Source of the DNA: Bradyrhizobium sp. ORS 285
GTDB lineage: Bacteria; Pseudomonadota; Alphaproteobacteria; Rhizobiales; Xanthobacteraceae
Length of the DNA stretch: 64,000 nucleotides
Reading direction: 5' to 3'
Assembly (NCBI RefSeq): GCF_900176205.1
Contig: NZ_LT859959.1
Span: 3,865,001-3,929,000 of the forward strand
This document shows, in pieces, positions 42,468-50,376 of the stretch. The notes beneath the pieces were generated by a model. It did no database searches. It was not told the origin of the DNA and saw nothing but the letters and a program-made list of their open reading frames with translations. A program made the translations under genes and the position numbers. Each line of letters starts with the position of its first letter. The stretch's first letter is position 1.

Positions 42468-43223
42468 ATGTCCGCTGCAGAGTCGCCGTCCCCTCCCCGT
42501 CATCTCGGCCTTCAAGGCGCCAGCAACTTCAGGGATCTCGGCGGCTATGCCAGCCGCGCTGGACGTCATGTCCGCTGGCGGCAGATCTTCCGTTCCAACC
42601 ATCTCGGTCGGCTGACGGAAGCCGACACCGCGGCTATCCGCGGACTGGGGATTCGTTCCGCGCTGGATTTTCGCGGTCAGCAGGAGCGCACTGCTGGCGT
42701 CTGCACCATTGCCGAGATTGCCGTTCACACGCTGCCGATCGAACCGAGCGTCGTCCCAGCTCTCAGAGAACGCTGGGCGGCTGGACGATTGACGACCGAC
42801 GATGCGCTAGAGCTGATGCGGGACTCCTATCGCAACTACATCCGTCACTACACGCCGCGCTTCCGCGCTTTGTTCGATCATCTTCTCGCCGACCATGCTC
42901 CTGTGGTGATTCACTGCACGGCCGGGAAAGACCGCACGGGTGTAGCTTGCGCGCTGGTCCTGTCCGCTCTCGATGTGCCGGACGAGACCATCCTCGACGA
43001 CTATCTGCTCACCAATCAGTATTTTCGCCGCGAGACAGCGGCTCATCCCGATCTTCCCGACGAGGTGCTCGAGGCGATCGGCACGGTGCAGGCGTCGTTT
43101 CTCGCCGCGGCCCTCGACACGATCCGCCAAGAGCATGGTGATATCGACACCTATCTTCGCCGTGGCCTGGGCATCGATCAGGCCGAGCGCAAGGCGCTGC
43201 AGAAGCGGTATCTCACGAGCTGA
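42468..43223 (+). CDS. tyrosine-protein phosphatase (PtpB/Y_phosphatase3-like)
   Basis: The 251-residue protein has the family start LQGASNFRDLGGYAS, a conserved RSNHLGRLTEADTAAI and LDFRGQQE, and the P-loop HCTAGKDRTG, which supplies the catalytic Cys and Arg. An upstream Asp/Glu region and a lid helix (about 170-205) follow the usual arrangement. Members dephosphorylate phosphotyrosine or phosphoinositides. Start 42468 is the first ATG at normal family length. Its 3' end converges on the next gene with 13 bp between them. Confidence 0.87.
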   Translation: MSAAESPSPPRHLGLQGASNFRDLGGYASRAGRHVRWRQIFRSNHLGRLTEADTAAIRGLGIRSALDFRGQQERTAGVCTIAEIAVHTLPIEPSVVPALRERWAAGRLTTDDALELMRDSYRNYIRHYTPRFRALFDHLLADHAPVVIHCTAGKDRTGVACALVLSALDVPDETILDDYLLTNQYFRRETAAHPDLPDEVLEAIGTVQASFLAAALDTIRQEHGDIDTYLRRGLGIDQAERKALQKRYLTS

Positions 43224-43236
43224 CCGTCGTACTTGA

Positions 43237-43932
43237 TCAGTTGGGCAGCTTGGCCCGCTCAACGGATATCACACGCGCCGCAGCAGCCGATTTCACCGTC
43301 TTGATCATGAGCTCGACTCGGAAGCCGAGCGCCGGTTCCTCGCTCTTCGGGATGAAAAGGATCGCAGCAAAGGTCAGGCGGCCATCAGCTTCAAGCTTCA
43401 CAGGCAGATCCTCACGCACGCGAAACACGCGCCCCTTCTCCACCTTCTTCGCAGCCTTCGCGCGCACCGCCGGCTCGACGAGATCATGCAGATCGAGGCT
43501 GACCAGGCCGGCGTCGCCGATCGCGTAGAAGCGGAACGCGTCGGTGTCCCATCGGCTGTTGGCGACCTCGACCACGGCACGACTGTCGGGCGACCAGGCG
43601 GCGATCAGGTCATAGCGGTTGGCGCGCATCTCGCCGGTCGCCCAATAGGCGCCGCCGAGCCGGCCGAGCACGGCGCCGTCCGACAGTTTGACCAGGACGT
43701 TCTCGACATCAGCGGCCGGCTCCGCCTGCCCGCTGGGCAATCCCTTGGATGTCCGCCAACCGAAGGCGAGCTGTCGCGACGGTGAGATCGTATCGGGAAA
43801 GATGCGGATTGCGGCTGTGCCATCGCCGCAGATGAAGCTCTGATGCTGATCGGGAGCGCAGCCGGCCTTCGCCGCAACCGAGCCCAGGCTCAGGGCGAAG
43901 GCAATGATCGCGACGGTGCGAATCCGGTCCAT
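43237..43932 (-). CDS. exported hypothetical protein (231 aa)
   Basis: Start 43932 or the ATG at 43941 are both possible; neither has a clear ribosome site. A signal peptide (about 1-24, IRTVAIIAFALSLGSVAAKA) precedes a beta-rich mature protein with two cysteines near its N terminus (AGCAPDQHQSFICGDG). WSPDSRAVVEVANSRWD looks like a beta-propeller or WD40-like blade of periplasmic proteins (TolB-like WSPDS motif). No family assigned with confidence. Confidence 0.62.
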   Translation of the reverse strand: MDRIRTVAIIAFALSLGSVAAKAGCAPDQHQSFICGDGTAAIRIFPDTISPSRQLAFGWRTSKGLPSGQAEPAADVENVLVKLSDGAVLGRLGGAYWATGEMRANRYDLIAAWSPDSRAVVEVANSRWDTDAFRFYAIGDAGLVSLDLHDLVEPAVRAKAAKKVEKGRVFRVREDLPVKLEADGRLTFAAILFIPKSEEPALGFRVELMIKTVKSAAAARVISVERAKLPN

Positions 43933-44030
43933 GCGGAGCATGCTAGCGGCGGCGCGCCCGGAGTGCACGCCGAGATATCATCGTTGTCGACCACTCCGCG
44001 CGCAGGGGCACGACGTCTTCCGATGTCGGA

Positions 44031-44249
44031 TCAGGCCGCTTCGATGTCGGCGCTTTCGGCCGCCTCGAGCGCATCGAGATCAGCGATGACCTCTTCGAAC
44101 GCGGAAATTGCCTGCTGCACGGCGGCGATCTGCATCAACTCCCAGCCGCTCACCGGCCCCGACCGGTTCTGCAAGGCGACCACGAGATCCCGCCGCTGCT
44201 CCTTCAGCTGCACCAGCGGCAAACCGTGGTCCTGCAGATGTCTCATCAT
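44031..44249 (-). CDS. small helical hypothetical protein (72 aa)
   Basis: Start 44249 is chosen because GGAG lies seven bases upstream; the frame to 44279 lacks support. MMRHLQDHGLPLVQLKEQRR... is helical, with an acidic C-terminal coil (AISAFEEVIADLDALEAAES). No cysteine or export signal. Not recognised. Confidence 0.5.
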   Translation of the reverse strand: MMRHLQDHGLPLVQLKEQRRDLVVALQNRSGPVSGWELMQIAAVQQAISAFEEVIADLDALEAAESADIEAA

Positions 44250-44340
44250 GACAAAGCTCCAACGCCCATCAAACGGCACTGGACGAAGCTACCCCGCGAC
44301 GCTGGCGATCTGCTTACGAAACTCGGGCAAATTTTATCGA

Positions 44341-45039
44341 TCAGGCGGCGGGTGCCGGGCTCGCCATGATGGCATGCGCAAGAACCTCGCTGACCTGGGC
44401 GGTCGCGCATTCGCTCATATGGAGATGATCGTCATGACCGTCGTCCAAGGCTGACAATGGCAGGCCGGCGTCACACCAGCCCTTCATCAGGTCCCAGCGC
44501 CGGAACAGGTTGACGCCCGCGGCCGTCGTGACCTGTTCGATCCGCCGTTGCATGTCCAAAGCGAAAGCCAGCCGATCGGGCTTCTCGACGATCGCGGCCG
44601 TGTACTGCAGGTCCATGACGATGACATCCATTCGCTGCAACCCGGTCAACCATCCGAGACCGACGCGCAGCGCCGCCTCGACCTCGTCGGGACTGTAGAT
44701 GCCCGCCCGATAGGCCGCATTGGTGCCGACCTGCCAGATGACGAGCGACGGCTGCTCCGCCAGCACATCGCATTCGAGGCGCGACAGCTCCTCGGCCGCT
44801 TCCTGTCCACCGATGCCGCGATTGAGGACATCGATCATGCAGCCGAAATTGGCCTTGCGCAGCCGTTGCTCGATCCGCGCGGGAAACGCGACGATATTGT
44901 TGGTGCCCGCCGTGGAGGATGAGCCGAGCGCCACGATCCGGGTCTTGCGCTGTGCGCCCACACTCTGTTGGAAATGCCGCAGCGGATGCCGAAACGCGGT
45001 CAAAACGTTGGGAAATGCGGACGAGTTTGTCGCGGTCAT
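44341..45039 (-). CDS. SGNH/GDSL-type hydrolase
   Basis: Start 45039 has GAGGTG five bases upstream. The 232-residue protein has SGNH blocks: block I VALGSSSTAGTNN (nucleophile Ser), block II Gly in NRGIGGQEAAE, block III VIWQVGTNA and block V DDGHDDHLHMSE (Asp and His). Members hydrolyse esters, often acetyl or acyl groups on carbohydrates or lipids. No signal peptide is evident, so the site of action is probably cytoplasmic. Substrate unknown. Divergent from the SDR gene, with 131 bp between starts. Confidence 0.82.
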   Translation of the reverse strand: MTATNSSAFPNVLTAFRHPLRHFQQSVGAQRKTRIVALGSSSTAGTNNIVAFPARIEQRLRKANFGCMIDVLNRGIGGQEAAEELSRLECDVLAEQPSLVIWQVGTNAAYRAGIYSPDEVEAALRVGLGWLTGLQRMDVIVMDLQYTAAIVEKPDRLAFALDMQRRIEQVTTAAGVNLFRRWDLMKGWCDAGLPLSALDDGHDDHLHMSECATAQVSEVLAHAIMASPAPAA

Positions 45040-45170
45040 GGTCACCTCGGACGAACCACGCTTTCTGATTGCAATTGCATGCCGCGGCTGCGCAGCCATT
45101 GCAACTGGTCCGCTTGGCAATAGTATAAAAAGACGACGCTGCGGGGCGTGGCAACGGGATCAGGGACGGA

Positions 45171-45851
45171 ATGAACGGAGCAGTGATTGTCATTACGGGG
45201 GCGCAGGGCGCGCTCGGGCGTAGCGTGGCCGATCTGGCGCTGGCGCGCGGGGCGCACGTGGCCGGGATCGATCATGCCCAGGCCGAGATCCCGGCGAGTG
45301 ATGACCGGATCGAGCTTGGCGGCGTCGATCTGTCGGATCCTGAGCAGGCCAAGGTCGCAATCGACTCCGTGGCGGCCCATTTCGGCACGTTGGACGCCCT
45401 GATCAACATCGCGGGCGCCTTTGCGTTCGAGAATGCCGCCGAGGGCGACGACAGCGTCTGGGAGAAGATGCATGCGCGCAACCTGATGACGGCACTGCAC
45501 ACCTCTCGCGCCGCGATCCCGCATCTGGTTCGCTCCAGCACCGGGCGCATCGTCAATATCGGCGCCATGGGCGCGCTGCAGGCCGGCGCCGGCATGGGCC
45601 CCTACGCCGCCTCCAAATCCGGCGTGCACCGCCTGACCGAGGCGCTCGCAGCCGAATGGAAGGGCAAGATCACCGTCAACGCGGTGCTCCCTTCGACGAT
45701 CGACACGCCGGCCAATCGCGCCAGCATGCCCAAGGCTGATTTCGACAAATGGGTCACGCCGCAGGAACTCGCCGAGGTCATCCTGTTCCTGGCCAGCGAC
45801 GCCGCGAGCGGCGTCACCGGCGCGTTGATACCGGTGGTTGGCCGCATGTAG
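45171..45851 (+). CDS. short-chain dehydrogenase/reductase
   Basis: The 226-residue enzyme is a classical SDR: VITGAQGALGRSVADLAL is the nucleotide loop, LINIAGAF corresponds to the NAG motif, Ser is in RIVNIGAMGALQ/G region and the catalytic pair is YAASKSG. The C-terminal ASGVTGALIPVVGRM is typical. NAD(P) preference and substrate are not clear from sequence. The gene is monocistronic. Confidence 0.88.
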   Translation: MNGAVIVITGAQGALGRSVADLALARGAHVAGIDHAQAEIPASDDRIELGGVDLSDPEQAKVAIDSVAAHFGTLDALINIAGAFAFENAAEGDDSVWEKMHARNLMTALHTSRAAIPHLVRSSTGRIVNIGAMGALQAGAGMGPYAASKSGVHRLTEALAAEWKGKITVNAVLPSTIDTPANRASMPKADFDKWVTPQELAEVILFLASDAASGVTGALIPVVGRM

Positions 45852-45898
45852 CAGCTACAATCGGTATCAGGAATGTCGTTGCCCGCTGACATCGCAGG

Positions 45899-46645
45899 AT
45901 GCCTCGGGCTAGACTCGCCCGCCTGAGTCGCAAACGTGGACGCCCCTTGGAAACCGCGCTCTACCTCCCCGTCAAACGCTTCCTGGAAAGCCTCGGCTTC
46001 TCGGCCAAGGGGGAAGTCGGCGGCTGTGACGTGGTGGCGCTGAAGGGCGAGGATCCGCCGATCGTCGTCATCTGTGAGCTGAAACAGGCGTTCAACCTGG
46101 AATTGCTGCTGCAAGCGGTCGATCGCGCCGGAGCCTGCGACGAGGTCTGGGTGGCGGCGAAACTATCGGCGCGCGGCAAGGGCCGCGAGAGCGATGCACG
46201 CTACCGCAACCTGTGCCGCAGGCTCGGCTTCGGCATGCTGGCCGTCACCTCCAACGGGCAGGTCGAGGTGCTGGTGCATCCGCCGACCACGGCGCCACGC
46301 AAAAATCCCAAGAAGCGATCGCGTCTCGTCAGCGAGCATCAGCGCCGCAAGGGCGACCCCGTCGCCGGCGGCTCGACGCGCGCGCCGATCATGACGGCCT
46401 ACCGGCAGCAGGCGCTGGCCTGCGCCTCGGCGCTGTCCGGCGGCCCGAAGCGGGTCCGCGATCTGCGCGCGGACATCCCGGACGCACCGAAGATCCTACA
46501 GCGGAATGTCTATGGCTGGTTCGACCGCGCCGAGCGCGGCATCTACGCCCTCACCAAAGCCGGGCACGCGGCCTTGCGCCGCTGGCCTCAGGATATCCAC
46601 ATCACCAAGGCAGCGTTGCCCGATCGCGACACGGTGAACGCATAG
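45899..46645 (+). CDS. DUF2161 protein, PD-(D/E)XK nuclease-like fold
   Basis: The 248-residue protein begins MPRARLARLSRKRGRPLETA and has a core compatible with a PD-(D/E)XK phosphodiesterase: GEVGGCDVVALKGEDPP (Asp) and VVICELKQAFNLELLLQAVD (E-x-K). The C-terminal third is a winged-helix-like domain (KRVRDLRADIPDAPKILQRN, YGWFDRAERGIYALTKAG). DUF2161 proteins are predicted nucleases of unknown target. It has no restriction or toxin partner nearby. Start 45899 fits the family N terminus. Confidence 0.8.
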   Translation: MPRARLARLSRKRGRPLETALYLPVKRFLESLGFSAKGEVGGCDVVALKGEDPPIVVICELKQAFNLELLLQAVDRAGACDEVWVAAKLSARGKGRESDARYRNLCRRLGFGMLAVTSNGQVEVLVHPPTTAPRKNPKKRSRLVSEHQRRKGDPVAGGSTRAPIMTAYRQQALACASALSGGPKRVRDLRADIPDAPKILQRNVYGWFDRAERGIYALTKAGHAALRRWPQDIHITKAALPDRDTVNA

Positions 46646-46722
46646 CTGGGCTGCCGCGCAGATTTCATATTGCAATGCAACAATGCTGCTTCTAGGTATC
46701 CCGGACGATTCACGAGGCCCCC

Positions 46723-47025
46723 ATGAGCGAAGATTGGAACACCAAGTACGGTCCGCGTCGCGTCAGGCGTGATCCCCCGACTCTGGAGGAGGCGATCTTC
46801 GCGGCGTCCGGCATCACCGATGACGTGCAGGCTCAGGCAGAGATTGCCTCGGCGCTGATGGGACTGCCCCTCGAGCAGGTGCTGCCCGAGGTCAAGAAGG
46901 CCGTCCGGGTCGCGGCGCGCACCAACACCCGCGTCATCACCGCGGATCAGGGCACGCAGCAACGCGCCGTCGTGGTCGAGCGCCGCACCGTGCGCCGCTT
47001 CAACTTCGACAAGCGCACCGCCTGA
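46723..47025 (+). CDS. conserved hypothetical protein (100 aa)
   Basis: The product starts MSEDWNTKYGPRRVRRDPPT, contains a helical middle (TLEEAIFAASGITDDVQAQ, ALMGLPLEQVLPEVKKAVR) and a basic C terminus (VVVERRTVRRFNFDKRTA). Close relatives are found across Bradyrhizobium and allied genera, unnamed. It is cytoplasmic. A textbook terminator follows, so this is a single-gene unit. Confidence 0.7.
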   Translation: MSEDWNTKYGPRRVRRDPPTLEEAIFAASGITDDVQAQAEIASALMGLPLEQVLPEVKKAVRVAARTNTRVITADQGTQQRAVVVERRTVRRFNFDKRTA

Positions 47026-47075
47026 GCGTCCTCGACAGGCGTCGACGCAACCAACTCAATCACGTCAAATGAAAG

Positions 47076-47110
47076 GGCGCTGCAGCGATCATCGCTGCAG
47101 CGCCTTTTTT
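47076..47110 (+). terminator. Rho-independent terminator
   Basis: GGCGCTGCAGCGAT (47076-47089) and its complement (47091-47104) form a 14-bp stem, directly followed by six T residues (47105-47110). It lies about 50 bp after the preceding stop. Confidence 0.9.
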
Positions 47111-47130
47111 GATGGAGAACGGCGCGCGCC

Positions 47131-47751
47131 TCAGGCGGCGCGCTTATCGTACATGCGCGTGACCAGCTTCCAGCAGGCGCGATTGAGATTGAAGAATGCG
47201 CGCGCCGCGGCGATCGGCGTCTCGATCACGAGCTTGGCGAACTCATCCTGCGGCTGCTGGCTCAGATCGATCGTGCCGGTCGACTCGCCATGGCGGAACG
47301 CCAGATGTGCGCCGAACTTCGCCGCCAGCGCCCGCATCGCATGGTTCTGCGATCCCGTCGTCACGCGCAACTCGCGATAGCCCTTCCAGCGCGCTTCCGA
47401 AATCACGCGCTCGAACAGCAGGCTGCCGACACCGCGACGGCGCACGCAGGATTCGACGCTGAACGCGATCTCCGGAAGGCCGTCCTCGGACTGCTCCGGA
47501 GGATGCAACTCGGCGGCGCCGCGCACCACGCCGTTTTCCATATAGGCGACGACGATGGTGCCATCGGCCGCACAACGGGCCGCGTAGCGTTCGATGAAAC
47601 TGTCATCGAGAAAACCGTTGAATCGATCATGCCGGCTCTCGGGATCGAGCCGCAGCAAATGATCGCGCAGCAGCGGCAGTTCCTCGTGCTGGCTGAGCGT
47701 CCGCACATAGCCGAAGCCCGGCCGGGGACGAAAGATATCTACCTGTGACAC
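47131..47751 (-). CDS. GNAT family acetyltransferase
   Basis: The protein (about 206 residues from GTG 47751, which has GAGGAG nine bases upstream; GTG 47784 is an alternative) has the GNAT core: IVVAYMENGVVRGAAELHPP, EIAFSVESCVRRRGVGSLLF (the R-R-G-V-G acetyl-CoA loop) and ELRVTTGSQNHAMRALAAKFG. It transfers an acetyl group from acetyl-CoA to an unknown amine or protein. Cytoplasmic. It converges on the 100-aa gene with the shared strong terminator between them. Confidence 0.82.
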   Translation of the reverse strand: MSQVDIFRPRPGFGYVRTLSQHEELPLLRDHLLRLDPESRHDRFNGFLDDSFIERYAARCAADGTIVVAYMENGVVRGAAELHPPEQSEDGLPEIAFSVESCVRRRGVGSLLFERVISEARWKGYRELRVTTGSQNHAMRALAAKFGAHLAFRHGESTGTIDLSQQPQDEFAKLVIETPIAAARAFFNLNRACWKLVTRMYDKRAA

Positions 47752-47912
47752 TGCCAAAGACTCCTCTTCGAAGCCCTCCCGCACAGACGTCTTTCCCTAG
47801 ACAGGAGATATATTGTGCATCGCAACATTCATTGCAAGCCCCGCGCTCTACGGGGAGAACATGACGCCATGCACCGGATGCGTGAGTTAACAGGTCGTTT
47901 GTGTACGAATCA

Positions 47913-48311
47913 TCACAGCACGAGCTGAGTCTGGGTCACGATCGCCACCAGCTTACCGTCCTCGGTCTCGATTCGCGTCTGCCACACCTGGGTGCGGCGG
48001 CCACGATGCACCGGTGTTGCGATGGCCGTTACGACGCTCCCTTCCTTGGCGCCGCCGATGAAGTTGGTCTTGCTCTCGATGGTCGTCGTGCCTTTCGCAT
48101 CCTCCGGCAGGTTGATCACGGTCGCGGCCGCCCCGACGGAATCCGCGAGCGCCATGACGGCGCCGCCGTGAATCGTGTGATGCAGTGTGCAGAGATCAGC
48201 CCGGACCCGCATCTGCGCCACCACGCGCTCGGTGCTGGCCTCGGTGAAGATCACGCCCTTCAATTCCGCGAACGGCATCTTCAGCGAATTGATCTTCTCG
48301 AGCGGCGTCAT
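47913..48311 (-). CDS. PaaI-like hotdog thioesterase
   Basis: Start 48311 gives a 132-residue hotdog protein. The HHTIHGGAVMALADSVGAAA segment holds the family H-G-G motif and the Asp/Glu of the hotdog active site; TIESKTNFIGGAKEGSVVTA and the final TRIETEDGKLVAIVTQTQLV are typical of PaaI/YiiD-type thioesterases. Such enzymes hydrolyse acyl- or aryl-CoA esters. No paa genes are nearby. The gene follows the M20 paralogue on the same strand, with a hairpin in between. Confidence 0.87.
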   Translation of the reverse strand: MTPLEKINSLKMPFAELKGVIFTEASTERVVAQMRVRADLCTLHHTIHGGAVMALADSVGAAATVINLPEDAKGTTTIESKTNFIGGAKEGSVVTAIATPVHRGRRTQVWQTRIETEDGKLVAIVTQTQLVL

Positions 48312-48377
48312 GCCGGGCCCTCCCCTTTCGCGGCGACACGTCTGCGCGCGTCTGCCGAGTCTGAATGTTTGATAGAG

Positions 48378-48412
48378 CCGAAGGCAATGACCTGGGAGGT
48401 CATGGCCTTCGG
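48378..48412 (-). terminator. stem-loop after the M20 paralogue
   Basis: CCGAAGGCAATGACC (48378-48392) and GGTCATGGCCTTCGG (48398-48412) form a 15-bp stem with one mismatch, sitting 16 bp after the minus-strand M20 stop. T content downstream is moderate. Confidence 0.55.
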
Positions 48413-48427
48413 CCCGAATGTTGGCGC

Positions 48428-49708
48428 TCAGGCCTTCTCGACTCCGCACCACTCGGCGATGAACAGCGCCATGGTCTTGGTGACCTGGCGCAGCGAGTCG
48501 AGCTCGACATATTCGTTGAAGCCGTGCATGGCCGCACCGGTCGCGCCGAAACACAGGCTCGGGATGTTGTAGTTCAGCCCATAGAAGCGCGTGTCGGTCA
48601 GCGCCGTGAAGACGAGATCCTGCACCTCGCCGCCATGGACGGCATTGAAGGCGCGGCCAAAGGCGGCCTCCGGCTCGGCCGAATTCGTCAGCTCATAGCC
48701 TTCCGACAGGAAGCCCGACCATTCCACGACCGGCGGATTGTTGGACAGGAAGCGGTGATCGCGCGAGGCCGCGGCGACGCAGGCGAGGATCTCGTTCTGG
48801 CAGTCCTTGATCGACCAGCCCGGCAGGACAGCGATGCGGCAGTCGAGATCGCACCAGGCCGGCACGCTCGAGGCCCAGTCGCCGCCCTGAATGATCCCCG
48901 GATTGAAGTTGATCGGATGCGCGAGCGTCTTGAAGTGGCGGTCGCTCTTGGCGCGCTCGTTCCAGTCGGCCTCGAGCTTCTCCAAGGCGTGGATGAGATG
49001 ATAAGTCGCCTTGATCGCATTGGCGCCGATCCCGGCCTCGAACACATGCGCCGGGAAGCCGCGCACCTTGATCCGGAACCAGATCACGCCGACCTGCGAG
49101 CGCACCATCTTCTCGCTGGTCGGCTCCGGGATGAAGCAGGCATCGGCGCGGTAGCCGCGCTGCAGGGTCGAGAGCGCGCCGACGCCGGTGCTCTCCTCCT
49201 CGATGACGGACTGCAGGTGAATGCGCGCGGTCGGCTTGAAGCCGGCGGCCTTGATGGCGTCGAGCGCGTAGAGCGCGCCGATGGTGCCGGACTTCATGTC
49301 GCACGCGCCGCGGCCATACATCCGGCCATCGCGGATGACCGGAGAGAACGGCGGCGTCTCCCACATGTCGAGCGGACCGGCGGGCACGACGTCGCAATGC
49401 CCCTGCAGGATCAGCGAGCGTCCGGCCGCGGTCGCCAGCCGATACGTTCCGATGACGCTGCGCGCCTTCGAGAAATCGTGCTCGATCGGGCCGTAGCCGC
49501 GCATGTCCTTGAGGTCATCGAGATGGATGTGCCAGTCGTCGACCTCGTAGCCGCGCGCGCGCAGGAGATCGCCGAACATGTCCTGGCATGGCCCTTCCGC
49601 GCCGCGCGTCGAGGGAATCGCGACGAAGTCGCGCGTCGTGGCGATCTGGCGATCGAAGCCGGCGTCGACCGCCTCGACGAGCCGTTGCGTAATGTCCTGG
49701 GTGATCAT
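48428..49708 (-). CDS. M20 family metallo-amidohydrolase, paralogue of the 16120-17418 gene
   Basis: The 426-residue protein has all M20 metal and catalytic residues: LILQGHCDVVPAG, GRGACDMKSG, VIEEESTGVG, FIPEPTS and AMHGFNEYV. Whole stretches match the first enzyme almost word for word (ALDAIKAAGF, GGDWASSVPAWCDLDCR), so the two are recent or constrained paralogues. It probably hydrolyses an N-acyl amino acid or related amide. Start 49708 (MITQDITQ) has AGGACAGG upstream. No aminotransferase or dehydrogenase lies beside it, unlike the first copy. Confidence 0.85.
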   Translation of the reverse strand: MITQDITQRLVEAVDAGFDRQIATTRDFVAIPSTRGAEGPCQDMFGDLLRARGYEVDDWHIHLDDLKDMRGYGPIEHDFSKARSVIGTYRLATAAGRSLILQGHCDVVPAGPLDMWETPPFSPVIRDGRMYGRGACDMKSGTIGALYALDAIKAAGFKPTARIHLQSVIEEESTGVGALSTLQRGYRADACFIPEPTSEKMVRSQVGVIWFRIKVRGFPAHVFEAGIGANAIKATYHLIHALEKLEADWNERAKSDRHFKTLAHPINFNPGIIQGGDWASSVPAWCDLDCRIAVLPGWSIKDCQNEILACVAAASRDHRFLSNNPPVVEWSGFLSEGYELTNSAEPEAAFGRAFNAVHGGEVQDLVFTALTDTRFYGLNYNIPSLCFGATGAAMHGFNEYVELDSLRQVTKTMALFIAEWCGVEKA

Positions 49709-49852
49709 GCCTGTCCTGGTTCCCATTGCTGATCGCCGGAGCAAATCACATTCCGATGCACAACGGCACCGGATTTGCCGCTGCTTTCAGAATCGCAGGG
49801 CCGCCCGTACATTCGCGCATACGCATCAGGACGGTGCTCTTTGGAATTTCGC

Positions 49853-50005
49853 ATGTCGGATCACCGCAACATTCTCTATTTTCTGCTCGGCATTCTGAGC
49901 GCCGCGGTAATCGTGCTCGGCTACAATCTCTATCAAGCCAAGAGGCAGCCGACCGGCGTCCAGATCAATCTCGGACCCAACGGACTGAAAATCGAAGGAA
50001 AGTGA
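49853..50005 (+). CDS. 50-aa single-pass membrane protein
   Basis: MSDHRNILYFLLGILSAAVI begins a short protein with one membrane helix (about 8-27) and a C-terminal NLGPNGLKIEGK tail. Its stop overlaps the start of the next gene by one base (TGATG), so the pair is translationally coupled. It is of a type seen in Bradyrhizobium with the INLGPNGLKIE ending. No function is known. Confidence 0.7.
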   Translation: MSDHRNILYFLLGILSAAVIVLGYNLYQAKRQPTGVQINLGPNGLKIEGK

Positions 50006-50274
50006 TGCGGTTTCGAATCCCGGTGTTTCCGAGCATGGCCGCACGCGGTCTCAGTGGTCTAGCTCTCCTGCTTCTGCTGGCCGCCCCCTCCCATGCGCAA
50101 TATGTCGGGCGCGAGGAGGACGTCACCGATCTCCGGCTCGGCCAGCGCGTGCTGGTCGATGACGGCACCTGCCCCGCCGGACAGGTCAAGGAGGTCTTGG
50201 GGTCGAAGATGGCGGAGACCGGCATCGTCCGCACCGTCCAGTGTGTGCCGCGCTTCGGGCCGAAGAAGAAGTAG
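50005..50274 (+). CDS. exported small protein, DUF6719-like
   Basis: Start 50005 overlaps the previous stop. The 89-residue protein has a signal peptide (about 1-32, AARGLSGLALLLLLAAPSHA-Q) and a mature part with the pattern LRLGQRVLVDDGTCPAGQVK ... VRTVQCVPRFGPKKK, which I associate with the DUF6719 family. Two cysteines probably form a disulfide. Periplasmic, role unknown. It lies just upstream of the type I secretion adaptor but 102 bp away. Confidence 0.7.
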   Translation: MRFRIPVFPSMAARGLSGLALLLLLAAPSHAQYVGREEDVTDLRLGQRVLVDDGTCPAGQVKEVLGSKMAETGIVRTVQCVPRFGPKKK

Positions 50275-50376
50275 CGCGCGTCTTATCGCGCCTCCTGCGC
50301 CAGCGTGACCCACCGCACAGTCCCGTAGCGCGGAATCGCCGATGCTCCCTGCCGTCGATGATGGCGGGGGACGAAC

